Origin: Rhodamnia argentea | Lineage: Eukaryota > Streptophyta > Magnoliopsida > Myrtales > Myrtaceae | DNA length: 64,000 nucleotides | Direction of reading: 5' to 3' | Assembly: GCF_020921035.1 (NCBI RefSeq) | Contig: NC_063150.1 | Coordinates: forward strand, 34,643,826-34,707,825 | Shown here: one piece after another, positions 1 to 11,618 of the stretch | Numbering within the stretch: position 1 is the stretch's first letter | Layout of the letters: every line of letters begins with the position of its first letter | Translations under genes and position numbers: made by a program | Notes under the pieces: generated by a model | What the model saw: only the letters and a program-made list of their open reading frames with translations | Told to the model about the DNA's origin: nothing | Databases searched by the model: none

Positions 1-2366
1 CACGTGGCTAATCCACAACCCTCTGATCACTTGATCAGATCTACGGTCAAGATCTGACGACGTGGCTAATCCACGGCCGTTTGATCCTTAGATCAGATCT
101 ACGGTCACGATCGGACGACGTGGCTAATCCACAACCGTCCGATCAAAAGTATTATTTTTTTTCGAAAAATGATTTTTTTATTTATTATCTGAATTTTGAA
201 AATCGATCCAACGATAAGAATTGTGACACGCGGCCAAACCTGGGCCGCGCGATCACAAAATATTTTTTTTTATTTTTGAAAAACCAGAATATTTTGAAAA
301 TTCATTTTTTGTTTTCCAAAAATCCCAGATCACAACACGTGGCACCACGCTAACCGTCGGATGAAGTTTGTTATTTTTTTATTTTCTGTTATAACCGAAT
401 CGCTGACATGGTCGCCACGTGGCCGCCACGTCAGCGCCACGTCGGCGATGACCGGGTCAACTTTCGTTGACCAGTCAACGCTCGACCGGAAAAGATGATC
501 GGCGTCGGCGGGCCCTCGCCGGCGCCTCGTCGGATGGCCATATCTTGGCCATCCGACGTCCAAATCGCGTGAAATCAACTCCAAAAAACTCCGCTTGGCC
601 TCCTCTACAACATATCCTAACCTCTACACAGCAGAACGACATTTCATAAATCTACAACTTCCGAAGAAACCGAGCTCCGGCGACTACCCTCCCTAGCCTT
701 TTCTAACGTCGCACAAACATCTTAAGCTATCAAACTGCATCTGCAGAGTTATAGAACACTTACCTGATGCCCGCGATGGCTCGGTTCGGTCTAAACCGAA
801 CTCGCGAGTTCAAGATCGGTCGGAGGAGGTTGGGGGTCGACTCGGCGATTTTATGCAACAAAACCAGAAAAAAGAGACATGGACGGGATTAGAGGTAGGT
901 TAAGATGATCCTGGACCAAAAATACCGAAGAAACAATGACTAGATTAGGCTACTCCATGGGAGCTCGAGATTGAGACCGGCGAAGGAGCTTACCTTTTCC
1001 GGCGACAAAACGGCGTTCGATTGGATTCAAACTCCTCTTCTGGACTCCACGAAGCTTGCTAGCTTAGTCTCGAGTTTTGGCTCGCACTGGATCACTCCAA
1101 CGCAGGCTTCGAAGCTTGTTCTTGAACCCTCGTTAATGGCCGACTGTGGGCTCCGTTCCCCTCCCCTTCTCTCTCTCGATCTCCTCCTTTTCTCTTTTGC
1201 GAGCCCCCTTTTCTTTTTGTTCTCTTCGTCTCTCCTCTCCTCTTCTATTCTCTGCTCTCCTCCTTTCTTTTTCTATCCTCTGCTCCTTCGTTCCTCCCCC
1301 CTTCAGCGTCGCAAAACCGTCCCCCCTTTCTTTTTGTTTGCGAGCACTCACCCTTTTGTTAATCTCCACCCGTGCTCGCTCTAACCGCCTCCTTCTGGAT
1401 CCTTCTCGAAGTTTCTGTTCGTTGAAGATAGCCGTTTGAAAAACGGCCTTGCTTCCTCTAATTTGCGCCGGTGCACACTTGGGGAAGACAATGAACAGTG
1501 CCGGGTCTCCGGGTCGGATCCGCCCGACCCGGAAGACCCGGTTCGTGCAATAAATGGCCAAATTGAGCTAGCAATTAACATTTTTTCATAAAATTGATGT
1601 CAAAAATTGCTTTCCCATCATGGATTACCTCTAAAGATGTGTTTTTCGTGAAAAATTCCTTTGAAATCGAGTGAAAACCCCAAATTTTGAGTAAGATCCG
1701 AAATTGATTTTTACAAAATTGGGGTCCTTAATGAAGGAATTAACCTCAATTGAGCCTACCATTGGATTCAGAAGGTCAAAAACTGTAGGCTAGGGGTCAT
1801 AGGGTTCCATGGGTGCCCCTTAGTGAGAATTAATTTTGAATTTGGCCTTCTAGGGACTAAAATGAAAGAATTTTATGTGCAATTAAGTCCCTAATGCCAA
1901 AATTGAGCAAATTAACATGCAATTGGATCAAAATGTGAAATGTAATGCTAGAGAACCATGTCACAACCCTCAATAGTGAAGAAAGAAAAATAAAATGACC
2001 CCAAATGGTATTTTTATGTCTAATTTGTGGGGTGCATTTGTAAAGGAACACACAGATCCGAAATGGAATTTTCAAACTTTAAGAGGTCAAAATGAAAAGG
2101 AAATTAAAATAAAAATACTGACTATTTTTCTGTATTTTTGTGACCTCGAATGGTATTTTTTCTTATTTTTTGGGTATTTTCTTATTTTCTGAAAAATATC
2201 AAAAAATGCGAAAAATATGAAAAATTATTTTTTGGTCAAAAATGGTTCCTTGAGCTTGGCCAAGGCTACCAAAGTTGATTTTGCAATTTTTTAATTTTTT
2301 TGTGAATTTTTTATGAATTTTCAAAAATAAATCGAAAAATGATTGATTAAAAATCAGGTGTCAACA
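1..2366. mobile_element. Probable end region of an LTR retrotransposon (fossil)
   Basis: This stretch has no convincing host gene. It opens with a 58-bp tandem repeat, then a G+C-richer part with ACGTGG-containing motifs, a pyrimidine-rich tract at about 1159-1330, and an AT-rich tail ending near 2366 in TGTCAACA. That composition and CA-ending terminus resemble the long LTRs of plant Ty3/gypsy elements. No gag or pol reading frame is visible, so family and limits are inferred and the left end lies outside the window. It looks like an old, non-coding remnant. Confidence 0.4.
3..145. repeat. 58-bp tandem repeat, about 2.5 copies
   Basis: The phrase CGTGGCTAATCCAC starts at 3, 61 and 119, giving an exact spacing of 58 bases. 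Each unit also carries a GATCAGATCTACGGTCA block. Units differ by a few bases. The array runs off or begins at the left edge, so the full copy number is unknown. Looser versions of the ACGTGG phrase recur to about 440. Confidence 0.85.
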
Positions 2367-2532
2367 TTAGTCCACACCTAGAATCGGACCAATATTCACC
2401 TGTTCATTTTAGGATAGTTCTTGTTCAATCGGGTTCTTTTACTCACCTCTAGTTTCAAGTGAGACATGATTATAAAGTCAAAGCATAAAGTCCGTTAATA
2501 AGAATGCAAAAAGTTCAGTATATTTTGATATA

Positions 2533-3283
2533 GGGCGGTGCTAAGCACCCCCATTTTGGCTAAGCCACTCTTCTTTTCAATTAATAGACTAAAACACCCT
2601 ACTCTCTCTTCAATTTATTATTTCTTTTTTATCAACCTAATCAAAATAACTACCTTTATTTCTATTTTCTCTCTTAAATATCAATTTTACAATATAAATG
2701 CCAAGATAAATCCCTTATAATATCATTCTATAGTGGGTCATGTTATCACTTTTCTAGAGAAGGTCGTAATTTTCAATTTATGATCTCTTGCTTTTAATTA
2801 GAAAAGTTACATAAAAGGTTAGAAATTTCTAGTTATAACGGCTTATGAACACACAATTAACTGTCTATTTTTTTATGAAATAGTTTGAGGGTAACTTTAT
2901 TTCAAAGTTGAAAATTAAAATTCAATCTAATTATCAAGCAATTTCTAAAGTTAAACATCGCTTATTTGTGCTTTCTTTTAAGCTTGTCACATTTTAATAT
3001 GAATTGGAAGATGGGGTTGAAAATTTGTATACACATTCTGCACTTTCAAACTCATATAAGACTTTTTTAGGGGAAAGTTTTAAGCATATTTTATTTTTTT
3101 TTATCTTAGTTATACTAATTACTTTCTTCATAGAAGGAGTTGAACTCTATGCCCTTTAACGCAGTTTTGTGGATTAGCCTGAAAAAAAAAAAACAATAAA
3201 TTGAAGAAAGATGAGGGTATTTCAGTAAGTTAACTAGAATAAAAGAGTGGCTTAGCCAAAATAGGGTGGAAATAGCGCAGCCC
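2533..3283. mobile_element. MITE with TIRs of about 90 bp
   Basis: The two ends are inverted copies. Both contain TTTTGGCTAAGCCACTCTT, and the similarity continues inward through an A+T-rich stretch ending near CTTCAATTTATT. The outer ends read GGGC and GCCC. A 3-bp direct repeat, ATA, lies on both sides (2530-2532 and 3284-3286). There is no coding capacity across 751 bp, so this is a non-autonomous DNA element. The 3-bp target duplication and GGG terminus lean towards PIF/Harbinger, but the superfamily is not settled. Confidence 0.8.
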
Positions 3284-3642
3284 ATATATATTGATAAATA
3301 GTATCATATGTTTTATTGAATTACTTTCTCAAGTAATATGATAAACATTATATAAAAAAAATAATCAATCAAAAATATTCAAGATCAAATGAGATGTAAG
3401 AGAGATATACAGAATCCATTAAATATCCTAATATTGCTAACATGATTTACAAATTATCCAATGTCAAAAGTCAAAACAATAGAATTCATTCCAAAGTCCA
3501 AACAGGGTGATCATTCCGGTTCTGAAAATGAAGAATGAAGAGATCAATAGCTGAGAACCTGTTATTTCCCACAATCATATAAACCAGCATCAACAATCAA
3601 AATTCTCTCTATACCCTAAACCCCAGAAAAACCAGACTAACT

Positions 3643-4908
3643 TCACTGATGATCTTTCAAGGGCACGAGGCTCGGTTTAAACTCGGCGACTACTAACCTG
3701 CTCGTCATTCTGCTTGCGCTAAATTTCACGTGGACTCTTTTGATTGTTTTCGACTGCAGATTATACTCAAAGAATCCCCTGCGAGGCCAGAACAGAAGCA
3801 ACTCACCGTCTTGGCTATCTATAAGCTGCACGTCTTTGTAGTCAGAGTAGCTTGTCATGGACCCAGAAGTCGGATGCCGCTCGAGATCAATATCGCACTT
3901 CTTTACCCAATGCCAGCTCGCATGGTCCTCCAAAACCCATATGCCCACAAGTTTTACGCAAATTGCATAGGCATATACGCTGCCGTACATTTCCACCAAG
4001 TGCATATTCGAACGTCCCTCGCTCGATCGGCATGAATCTCCCGGATGAGGCATAAAACGAAGTTTGCTCTCTCTAGTGCTAAAGACCATGACGGAATGCG
4101 AACAAGGTGGCGACCTACCTTCCTTCCCAACCGCCATCCAGTGAAGATGGCCCTTTGCGCCAGATGGGGCTTCTTGTTCTCTAGGACGGTAGGGATACGT
4201 CCCGACATCTTTCCACGCCGCTGGCCCTATGCCGCCCACCTGATACCAGAAGCCAATGGGAGTTTCTCTGTAAGAAAGCAGCCGATACTTGTTCGAAAGC
4301 GAATGGAGAAAGAAACCACATATCGTTCCTTCTCGCCGCAAGTCAATTCGCTCCCGCGTTATGGGGTTGCTAATCTCATACAAAGATGGGGTACGGAAGA
4401 TAAGCAGTCCGTCGCAACAACCTAGAAGATCACAAATGTCGTACATGGTTATTGGGAGTGGGAATCTCGGTAGCTTGGATTGTCTAATCCGTTGCGTCTC
4501 CGGGGAGCCCCAGTTGAGGACACCCAAAAAGGGCGGGTCATCGGCGCGGCGCTCGGAGAGCATGGAGTACAGGATAGGCTCTGAAGAAGCTCTTTGAAGA
4601 TGCACTCGAGTGAAGTAAGCCGTCGCGATCAAAGCACGCCACCTTCTGCATACTCCTTTTGCGTGGCCGAGTTGGTCGACAACCAGTCTGCTGAGCACAT
4701 TCACTACGACATCATCCGGTAAGGTTTCGAAGCTGTCCCGCCTCTCGCAATCAGATGTGCCGTCCCGCTTCTCGGCATCAGATGTGTCGACCGACCTCTC
4801 GCCCCGACGATGGCGCGAAAGCCACGGGAAGCAGCGAGAAACCACCCTAGGCATCACTGTCAGTAAATGAGCAACGATGTGTTGGATCCAATTGCAAAAC
4901 CAAGTCAT
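3643..4908 (-). CDS. F-box protein, single exon
   Basis: This 421-residue intact frame has an F-box at about residues 60-101, with the core LPDDVVVNVLSRL followed by the CRRWRALI helix. F-box proteins bind SKP1 and present substrates to SCF-type E3 ubiquitin ligases. The remaining 300 residues carry motifs of the plant F-box-associated region, such as GCCDGLLIF and NPITRERIDL at about 160-190, the usual substrate-recognition part. The substrate cannot be told from sequence. The first 57 residues before the F-box are longer than usual and end in a basic and acidic linker; a second Met at residue 19 is an alternative start. No intron is needed, which is common in this fast-evolving family. Expression is untested. 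Confidence 0.85.
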   Translation of the reverse strand: MTWFCNWIQHIVAHLLTVMPRVVSRCFPWLSRHRRGERSVDTSDAEKRDGTSDCERRDSFETLPDDVVVNVLSRLVVDQLGHAKGVCRRWRALIATAYFTRVHLQRASSEPILYSMLSERRADDPPFLGVLNWGSPETQRIRQSKLPRFPLPITMYDICDLLGCCDGLLIFRTPSLYEISNPITRERIDLRREGTICGFFLHSLSNKYRLLSYRETPIGFWYQVGGIGPAAWKDVGTYPYRPREQEAPSGAKGHLHWMAVGKEGRSPPCSHSVMVFSTRESKLRFMPHPGDSCRSSEGRSNMHLVEMYGSVYAYAICVKLVGIWVLEDHASWHWVKKCDIDLERHPTSGSMTSYSDYKDVQLIDSQDGELLLFWPRRGFFEYNLQSKTIKRVHVKFSASRMTSRLVVAEFKPSLVPLKDHQ

Positions 4909-5110
4909 CTGTACGAGTCAATGATTTCAGTCGAAGCTTCGAAAATTCTAAAAAGAAACAGAAAAAAGTTGATAACTTCAAGTCACAGCAGCGAGGTTGC
5001 GAGGCAGAGTCGGAGGGAGGAAAACCGAAGCAGAAACAGAAACGGAGGAAGTTCGGAAAAAATTAGGATATTTCCATTCTCCATATCTTTTATGATCTGG
5101 GTTGATCATC
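4909..5110. other. Upstream region of the F-box gene
   Basis: This is the probable leader and proximal promoter of the minus-strand F-box gene. I see no clear TATA box. The patch at 4981-5030 resembles one near 6014-6060, suggesting an old local duplication. Confidence 0.4.
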
Positions 5111-5780
5111 ATCTCATCGTTATCTTCAATAAAAGCAACTTCTTCGACATGTTTTTCGGAAATAAATTAGTTAAGGAAAATATTTTTCGATATCAAACAA
5201 AAAAGAACACTTTGAAAACTAGGGAAAATACGATTCCCCTCTTTCCTCCCTACGATTCTTCACCTTTTTTAATTATTTATTATAAAAACTCGGAATTTTT
5301 TAATTATATTTTTTTGTAATTTTGTATTTACTTTTTTTTTTCTATCTTCTTTTTCCAGTCGCTAGCCACTGGGATGGGCGGCGACCGGCCACGGCGAGGG
5401 ACGAGCCTCGCTGGCCTCGGGCAATTCTCCACCTCACCCGATCCGGCAAGCTCGAGCCTTATCGGCTCCTCGTTGTGAGGCCCTCACCGGCCTAGGGCGA
5501 GCGGTTGTGGCCAATTGTTGACTGTCTCCATAGTCGATGACCTAAGGGGAAGAAAATAAATAAATAAAATATAAAAATATTTCAAATTTCAAATTTTCTA
5601 GTTTATTTTCTGTAACAAAATCAATTTTTTTTACCAAACACAAAAAAAAAAAATCAGTTCATTTATTTTTTTAACCAAACACTTAAAAATATTGTCATTT
5701 TCTTGGAAAATGACTTTCCAAAAAGAATTTTTGAAAATCATCACATTTTTTGCAAAATAAACAGAATCTTCGTGTTTGAA
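5110..5780. mobile_element. TIR element, family B (G+C-rich core)
   Basis: AT-rich arms with GAAAATATTTTTC-like and CTTGGAAAATGACTTTCC phrases flank a G+C-rich core at about 5363-5540 of CGAGG, CTCGCTGG and GGCCTAGGGCGAG words. The arms are loosely inverted to each other. A related truncated copy lies at 17361-17741. There is no coding capacity. The ends are approximate and no target duplication was identified. Confidence 0.55.
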
Positions 5781-6223
5781 CATTCATCTGCACATTGCGT
5801 GACTTTTCCTAGAAAAATGTAATTAAAATGTAGCATGCTACATTTAGGATAATTACCATATTCTTTTAACGTATCATTTAGTTATAAAATGTAGGTATAA
5901 AACAAAATTATCAAATTTTTGGGAAAAAAATAAAAAGCATACCATTCACTGAATTCAATCGAAGGTTGAAAATTTTTGGAAAGAAATAAATTAAAAAAAA
6001 ATTGATACCTCCACTTCAAAGTAGCAAGGTAGCGAGATAGAGTCGGGCGAAAATTGCCACACACTGGGGACTTCGAGAGGGGTGAGAGACCTATCGGAGA
6101 GCAAAATAGAGATGGAGACAGAGGGCGCTGCACTGAGACCGCCATGCAATCGGCTCTGCAGGCGAGCTGGGAAACCACAATCTGCCCAACCCGACCCACC
6201 CCGACCTTGGCAAGTCGAGGAAA
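5781..6223. other. Gene-free stretch
   Basis: Mostly AT-rich sequence without a supported gene. Around 6014-6060 there is a patch resembling the F-box upstream region at 4981-5030. Nothing else was recognised. Confidence 0.4.
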
Positions 6224-6640
6224 AGGACAATGAAAATTATAAGTTTATTGTAATTATGCTAATTCCATTCTAAGGCTTTCAATTATACAAATTGAGTTTT
6301 AAACATTTTCGTAATTTGCCAATTGAGTCCTTCTAATCAAAATTGACCGAAAATCGCAAACATGATGACTAGCCATCTTACATAACCCGATCAGTACTAA
6401 CATAAACAATTTCTATAATTTTAAAAAAAAATTAAACTTTTCTCTATTTGCTTTCAATTTGGTTGGCAAGGGTTATCAAGTACTAATGACCCTCGACGCC
6501 ACCGGGGCAGGGCCGACAAGCATTCGCTAGCAGCCGCTGGCAAGGGTCTCCCCAGATCTAGGCGATGGCCACCTCGCTAGCTGGTGACGAGGGCTTGTTA
6601 TCCAATGAACACGAGATAATGATGATGAACGAGACATAAT
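6224..6640. mobile_element. TIR element, family A, right arm missing
   Basis: The left arm starts GGACAATG and contains TTATTGTAATTATGCTAATTC and a TTGCCAATTGAGTCC phrase, matching the arms of the more complete family A copies at 10538-11057 and 17742-18418. A G+C-rich core follows at about 6484-6600. The expected inverted right arm is not found, so the copy appears truncated. Confidence 0.6.
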
Positions 6641-7078
6641 CTAGCGACACAAGATAATAATGATCCAATGATATATAATTATAAGATAGTCATCTAACGA
6701 AACCTAATAGATTCTTATCAAAATAACGAAAAATATATAGAAATTACACAATTCTTCATTCTTTTTTTTTTTTCCCGTTTCTCAGTGGTCAAATCAAATA
6801 AATATGGATCATGCTCTAGTCAGATGGAATTGAAGGCCCCGTTGCAAGCAGAGCCAAGCACGAACACACTATAATAGGAATGGAAAGAGAGAGTAGGGAA
6901 AACCATGACAAAAGGTAATAATAATGCAAACTGGATCAAGAGTTGAGAGTGCTAATTGAGAGAGCCATAAGGTGAATCAGGAAACAGTTTTAGCAAGTCT
7001 AAATTTAACATCAGTACAAGGACTACCTCAAGCAGCCCAAATGTATAAGAAGACCCGGAATAATTCTTAAAAGAGCTT
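6641..7078. other. Downstream region of PAC1
   Basis: This AT-rich stretch probably includes the 3' UTR of the minus-strand proteasome gene. No other gene or repeat is supported. Confidence 0.4.
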
Positions 7079-7828
7079 TTATGCTTCTGTAGAAGGCTGT
7101 GCCACCCCAAATTTCGCCAAGAGCTTGTTCAAAGACTCGGGTGAACAGACTTGGTACTTCACATTCCCAGAAGGCATTAGGAACACTTCAGCCAGTTCAA
7201 GCTTGTCCGAAGTAAGGCTAGTGCTGTCCATAGTTTTACTCAGCACCTTTAGGGCAAGCTGGATTGCCTCCTCTCTGTTGATCTCATCTTTGTAATCTTG
7301 CTTCAGAATCGATTGTGCTGCTTGGTTATTGGCACCAATTGCTGCAGCTTTCCAACCGCCATAGTTTCCGCTAGGATCGCTCATGTAAAGCTGAAAACCA
7401 TAGTTCTTGTCCCATCCTGCAAACAGAAATGAAACACCAAATGGGCGTAGCCCACCAAATTGCGTATAGCCTTGCTTAGTATCGCAGAGTGATTGAACTA
7501 GCTGTTCCACAGGCATTGGCTCCTGGTACGCATATGTGTAGCGTTGAGCTTGAACTCTTGCGGTGTTGATTAAAATGTTGGCATCAGACATAATTCCAGC
7601 AACGGCGCATGCAACATGATCGTCAATCTTGTACATCTTCTCAGTTGAAGTTGAGGTTTGCAAAAGCTTGGAAGTAACCTTCTTTTCACCAACCAAGACA
7701 ACACCATCCTTAGCTAGTATCCCGATTGCACTCCCAGCATTGCCAATGGCCTCCATTGCATACTCAACTTGGTAGAGGCGACCTTCAGGGGAGAAGATCG
7801 TCGTGCGACTGTCATATCTCCGGGACAT
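7079..7828 (-). CDS. PAC1: Proteasome subunit alpha type-4 (20S core)
   Basis: This complete, intronless 249-residue frame encodes a 20S proteasome alpha-ring subunit. The alpha rings gate entry to the proteolytic chamber in cytosol and nucleus and dock the 19S regulator. The alpha-type N-terminal signature [20 protein letters not shown] spans residues 5-24, and the internal [20 protein letters not shown] block (about 120-139) is typical of the alpha-4 type. Length matches plant PAC1 (about 250). Alpha subunits lack the catalytic N-terminal threonine, as here. Just upstream of the ATG the minus strand reads TTTTCAG, a good 3' splice site, so the leader is probably split by an intron. Nothing looks broken. 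Confidence 0.97.
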   Translation of the reverse strand: MSRRYDSRTTIFSPEGRLYQVEYAMEAIGNAGSAIGILAKDGVVLVGEKKVTSKLLQTSTSTEKMYKIDDHVACAVAGIMSDANILINTARVQAQRYTYAYQEPMPVEQLVQSLCDTKQGYTQFGGLRPFGVSFLFAGWDKNYGFQLYMSDPSGNYGGWKAAAIGANNQAAQSILKQDYKDEINREEAIQLALKVLSKTMDSTSLTSDKLELAEVFLMPSGNVKYQVCSPESLNKLLAKFGVAQPSTEA

Positions 7829-7840
7829 CTTTGGTAGCTG

Positions 7841-10124
7841 AAAATAATAAAGGGAAAGAAGTAAATTGGAGAAGACAATTATGAACTGAAACTGGAAGCG
7901 ATGAAAAACTTCGTTGTGGGTAAAGTATGGACAAAATGTTCTTCAACTCCACGTGCCTCTCTTCAAACTGTGGCCTATGAACATTTGGAAGAGTGAAAAG
8001 GGCACATTAAACTTCCAAGAAGACTCCACCAAATCTTTATCAGAGAGTAAACTACCAATTGGTACTCTAACATAAGCCAAGCGCGATGATAACTACACTA
8101 TTGGTCACAAAGCAACTACAATTGGAGAAAAAGATAACTCAACAGAAAACAATGACCATGCTATGTTCTCAGCAGTAGACAATGACAACTCAAAAGAGGG
8201 TCAGCTCTGGAATTATCTAACAGCCATTTATGTTGGCCAACTAACTGGAGATGTATATATAAAACAACAAAAACTAACAAGAGGGTCAGCACTGCAATTA
8301 TCTAACAGCCATTTCTCTTGACCAAACTTAATAAAAATGTATATATAGCCAATATAGATCGTTCTTTTCTAGGGTCAAAAAGCAGACAGATGTGTCACAA
8401 AGCAGGCTACATGTGAAAAGGAAGTCCCTAGTATGGAATATATCACTTGGAGTATCCATTATTCCATTCCAAATACCACATCTAATGGCTTGTTCTCAAT
8501 GGCAACAGGCTGAGGGCCTAGTACAGTCAATATAATCGGCGCAGCTAAGATGAAAATATTAGAAAGTCAGTGCAATAGTGCATGTAGATTCAGCTAGATT
8601 TGTAATGCACATGCTTTGCTATTTTATTTGAGCAAGGGATTCAGCTAATCATTGTTATAACACATCTACCCCTTTCTCATTAACAGGATTAACTTGAGCA
8701 ATTTAAAACTTTCAAAAAAACAAGGCAACTAAGCCCAAGGCGTATAAATATTACATCAATGTGGATGGAAGAAGCAATTTCAAAGTATATTGTATAGAAT
8801 CCGGCATTTTCAGATCAAGGGTTCGTAACTGATAATGTAATTCCAGCCCCAAATATGTATCACTTCATAGCAAGTACAGTCGGAGAAAAATACCACCATC
8901 ACACAACTAGTGTTAGTCACGTATTCAATCAAGTATGAGAAGCAAAAGACACGTGTAACAGAATGTTTTTCACCTCCCATGTTGTTTCTAGAGAAGACAT
9001 CAAGCCTACAAACAAACCAGTATATCAGAAAGATGTACTTAGCAGGCAGATAATCATGCAGCATTCCCCAGCATAACTTTTTGGAGCTTTTCATTGTCAA
9101 AGTTCCCGTTACAACACAATTTCAAAGTCAAATGAAAGAAGAACGATAGTGCAAGTATGATATAGAGAATGCATGATCCAAAGCACCTTGCAAACAAGTT
9201 AACCAAACTAAACCAAGCTCAACCTAAGTCACAAAAGGAAAGTTAGCTAACCAGACAGCCAAAATTTCTCATCAAATTCAAGTCTCATTACAGCATGAGG
9301 CGACTTTGTTCAAAAGAAGATGTATCTCAATGTCATCACAGATTAAGGAGAAAAATTTCTGAAGCAGTTTCAGCCACAGAAAGAGAATAAGAGACGATCA
9401 AAAAATTGCCAGCAGGAAAATACCCTAGCACGGCCTTATGGCCCACTCTACCTCAAGCCTCCCCAACTATTACAGGCAACAATTGCCAAAAGCAACAGGG
9501 TAGAAATACATAATAGAAATTCAAAATCGCTGCACAAGACTACTTGAAATTGTCTAAAATTGCCATGCACTATCCATATTAACATGTCAGTGTTATTCAG
9601 CTTCAACGGATATCAATTTCCTCTGCTAAGAGCCCCAGCCATTGGAAGGAAAGAAGTTAGCCCATGTTGCACAAGCGCCAATTCAGACACAGAAACTTAA
9701 AAATCTGGGCCTAACCACAAATCACCAAAGAGCCGAGCATACTCCACAAACTTAAAAATCTTCACGGAAGAAAGTTCGAAGGTTTCGAACTTGACGACCT
9801 AAAACCAAATCTCCCGAGCACAATAACCGCAAAATAAATCCCCAAAAGGCCTAGAATCTTCGACGCCGAACCTACAAACCGCTAATCTCCATCTTCCTCC
9901 CGCAATTTTTAAGGCGGAAGTCGCAGCAGCTGCGTCTCGGTCAACCCCCAATATCCCCCACTCTCATCGCATTACCCTGAACACCCACCGAATCTATACC
10001 AACCCGAGCGCTCCGCCCAAAACCCTCAACCCACCGGCTTTGAGATCGACATCAAGCTAACGAGGTGTGGACTAACCCTCCACACCTCGATCCCGCATCC
10101 CCGCGAGGTCGCCAAGCCCTATAA

Positions 10125-10130
<6 letters not shown>
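7841..10130 (-). other. Probable 5'-UTR intron and leader of PAC1
   Basis: The minus strand carries a convincing splice acceptor (TTTTCAG) 12 bases before the PAC1 start codon. The next 2 kb are AT-rich and without a frame of interest, and CpG-rich, leader-like sequence appears only near 9900-10260. I infer a leader intron of about 2 kb. The donor is not resolved; several GT sites between 9900 and 10110 are possible. No other gene is seen here. Confidence 0.6.
10061..10089. repeat. 11-bp perfect inverted repeat (hairpin)
   Basis: CGAGGTGTGGA at 10061-10071 and TCCACACCTCG at 10079-10089 form an 11-bp stem with a 7-base loop. It lies in the probable leader or promoter of PAC1 and would fold in RNA of either strand. 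Confidence 0.8.

Positions 10131-10164
<34 letters not shown>
10131..10164. repeat. (AG)17 microsatellite
   Basis: An uninterrupted AG repeat of 34 bases; on the PAC1 sense strand it is (CT)n. Such tracts are common in plant leaders and core promoters. Confidence 0.95.
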
Positions 10165-10167
<3 letters not shown>

Positions 10168-10537
10168 TGTTAGCGAAGTTCCGGCGACGGCGAGGACTCC
10201 GACCAGTTGCCTGAGATCGCGAGATTTGCAGCGAACAGAGAGAGCTTGGGTGAGCACAAATGTGAAGTGAAAGTGAGGGGGGGGTTTTCAGATTATAATT
10301 CGTTTTCTTCGGAGGGTGGATTGTTGGCAAAGAAACGTGGGTTTCTCTTCGTGTGGGGTCCTCCGTAAAATTGAAAAACAAAAAAACAAAACGAATATAT
10401 ACAGAATTTCTGGAAAAACGTATACATCTATGTAATGTATGTGTGATTATGTAAGTTTTCTGCCGTTTTTTATTTTATTTTTCTTCTTTCCGGACGTTGG
10501 ATCAATATAAGCCAGAAAAATAACACCTAAACAAATT

Positions 10538-11057
10538 TGAGAAAATTATCAAAACACTACTAAACTTATTGTAATTGTGCTAATTCAACCTTTAATCACT
10601 TTTTTTTCTTTGCTAATTCAATTCTGTTAATTTTGTATTTGTGTCAATTCAATTCATTTGACCTGCAGACGAAGCATGTCAAAGCCGACGTGGTCAATGA
10701 CCGGGACACCCTCACCGGCCTGGGCCAAGGGTGTCGCGACCCTCGCCCAATTTGGGTGAGTGAGGTCATCACGACCGTCGCCTAGCCCAAGCGAGGGCCG
10801 CGACACCCTTGCCCAATGCTGGCGGGGACGCCCTCGCCGGTGGAGACAAACAAAAATGAAGAAAAATCAGAAAATCATAAAATATTATTTAAATAAGTGT
10901 CACGTCAACATCAACATGCCATGTCAACACCGACTATCCAAATAAATTGAATTGGAAAAAATGTAAATGGTTTAGGAGTGTATTGGCAAAAAAAAAAATA
11001 TTTATGACTAAATTGACACAATTACAATGGGTTTATGACTATTTTGGTAATTCTTCC
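10538..11057. mobile_element. TIR element, family A, most complete copy
   Basis: Arms of about 120 bp are inverted copies, sharing a TTATTGTAATTGTG-type block and a GTCAATTCAATTCATTTG-type block. They flank a G+C-rich core at about 10680-10850 built of words like GCGAGGGCCGCGACACCC. Near-identical 9-base direct repeats sit at the edges: AAACAAATT at 10529-10537 and AAACAATTT at 11058-11066. Nine-base duplications are typical of Mutator-like elements. There is no transposase frame, so it is non-autonomous. Confidence 0.75.
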
Positions 11058-11262
11058 AAACAATTTTCATCATCCTTTTGTCCGGGGAGGGTTCATAACA
11101 TAGTTTTCGCCAAGATTTAATCCGATCGCCCTGGCATGAAGTGTCGCACGACAATCACATATCTAAAGCCAAGCGTCGCGTGAGGGGAGTAAACTAAAAT
11201 CAAATGAATACAAGCATGCATTTCATGACATATTAGCTTAACTTAATTTTTAGAAATTTAAG

Positions 11263-11618
11263 CGGGGTTAATACCACGAAAACTTCAAACTAGTACACCT
11301 AAGACAAATTTTCTCCAAAATATTTTTTGACCACAAAAAATTCCAAACTAGTACACATTTGATAAATTTAATAAAATTTATAAAATTTTATGTGTATGAA
11401 TTTTAGTTTTTAACGAAATTAACGGAGGATAAATTTATCACATTGGTTTGAGTTTTTTTATAAAAAGGTTTTTGGATAAATTTATCAAATATGGGTTTTT
11501 ATGGTTAAAAAAAATAGTTTAAGATAAATTTGTCATAATTTTTTGTGGTGAAAAAAATAATTTATGATAAATTTGTCATAAACGTATCAATTTGAAAAAT
11601 TTTCCGTGTATTAACCTT
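11263..11618. mobile_element. MITE, family D
   Basis: Inverted ends share a GGTTAATAC-CACGAAAA type terminus. Inside, GATAAATTTATC and GACAAATTTATC words repeat in both orientations. TTTAAG flanks both ends (11257-11262 and 11619-11624) and may be the target duplication. About 356 bp, AT-rich, no coding capacity. Confidence 0.65.

Noticed and set aside
971-1561. Overlapping open frames on both strands
   Set aside because: They lie in a pyrimidine-rich low-complexity tract; the peptides are Ser/Leu/Phe or Arg/Glu repeats with no domain.
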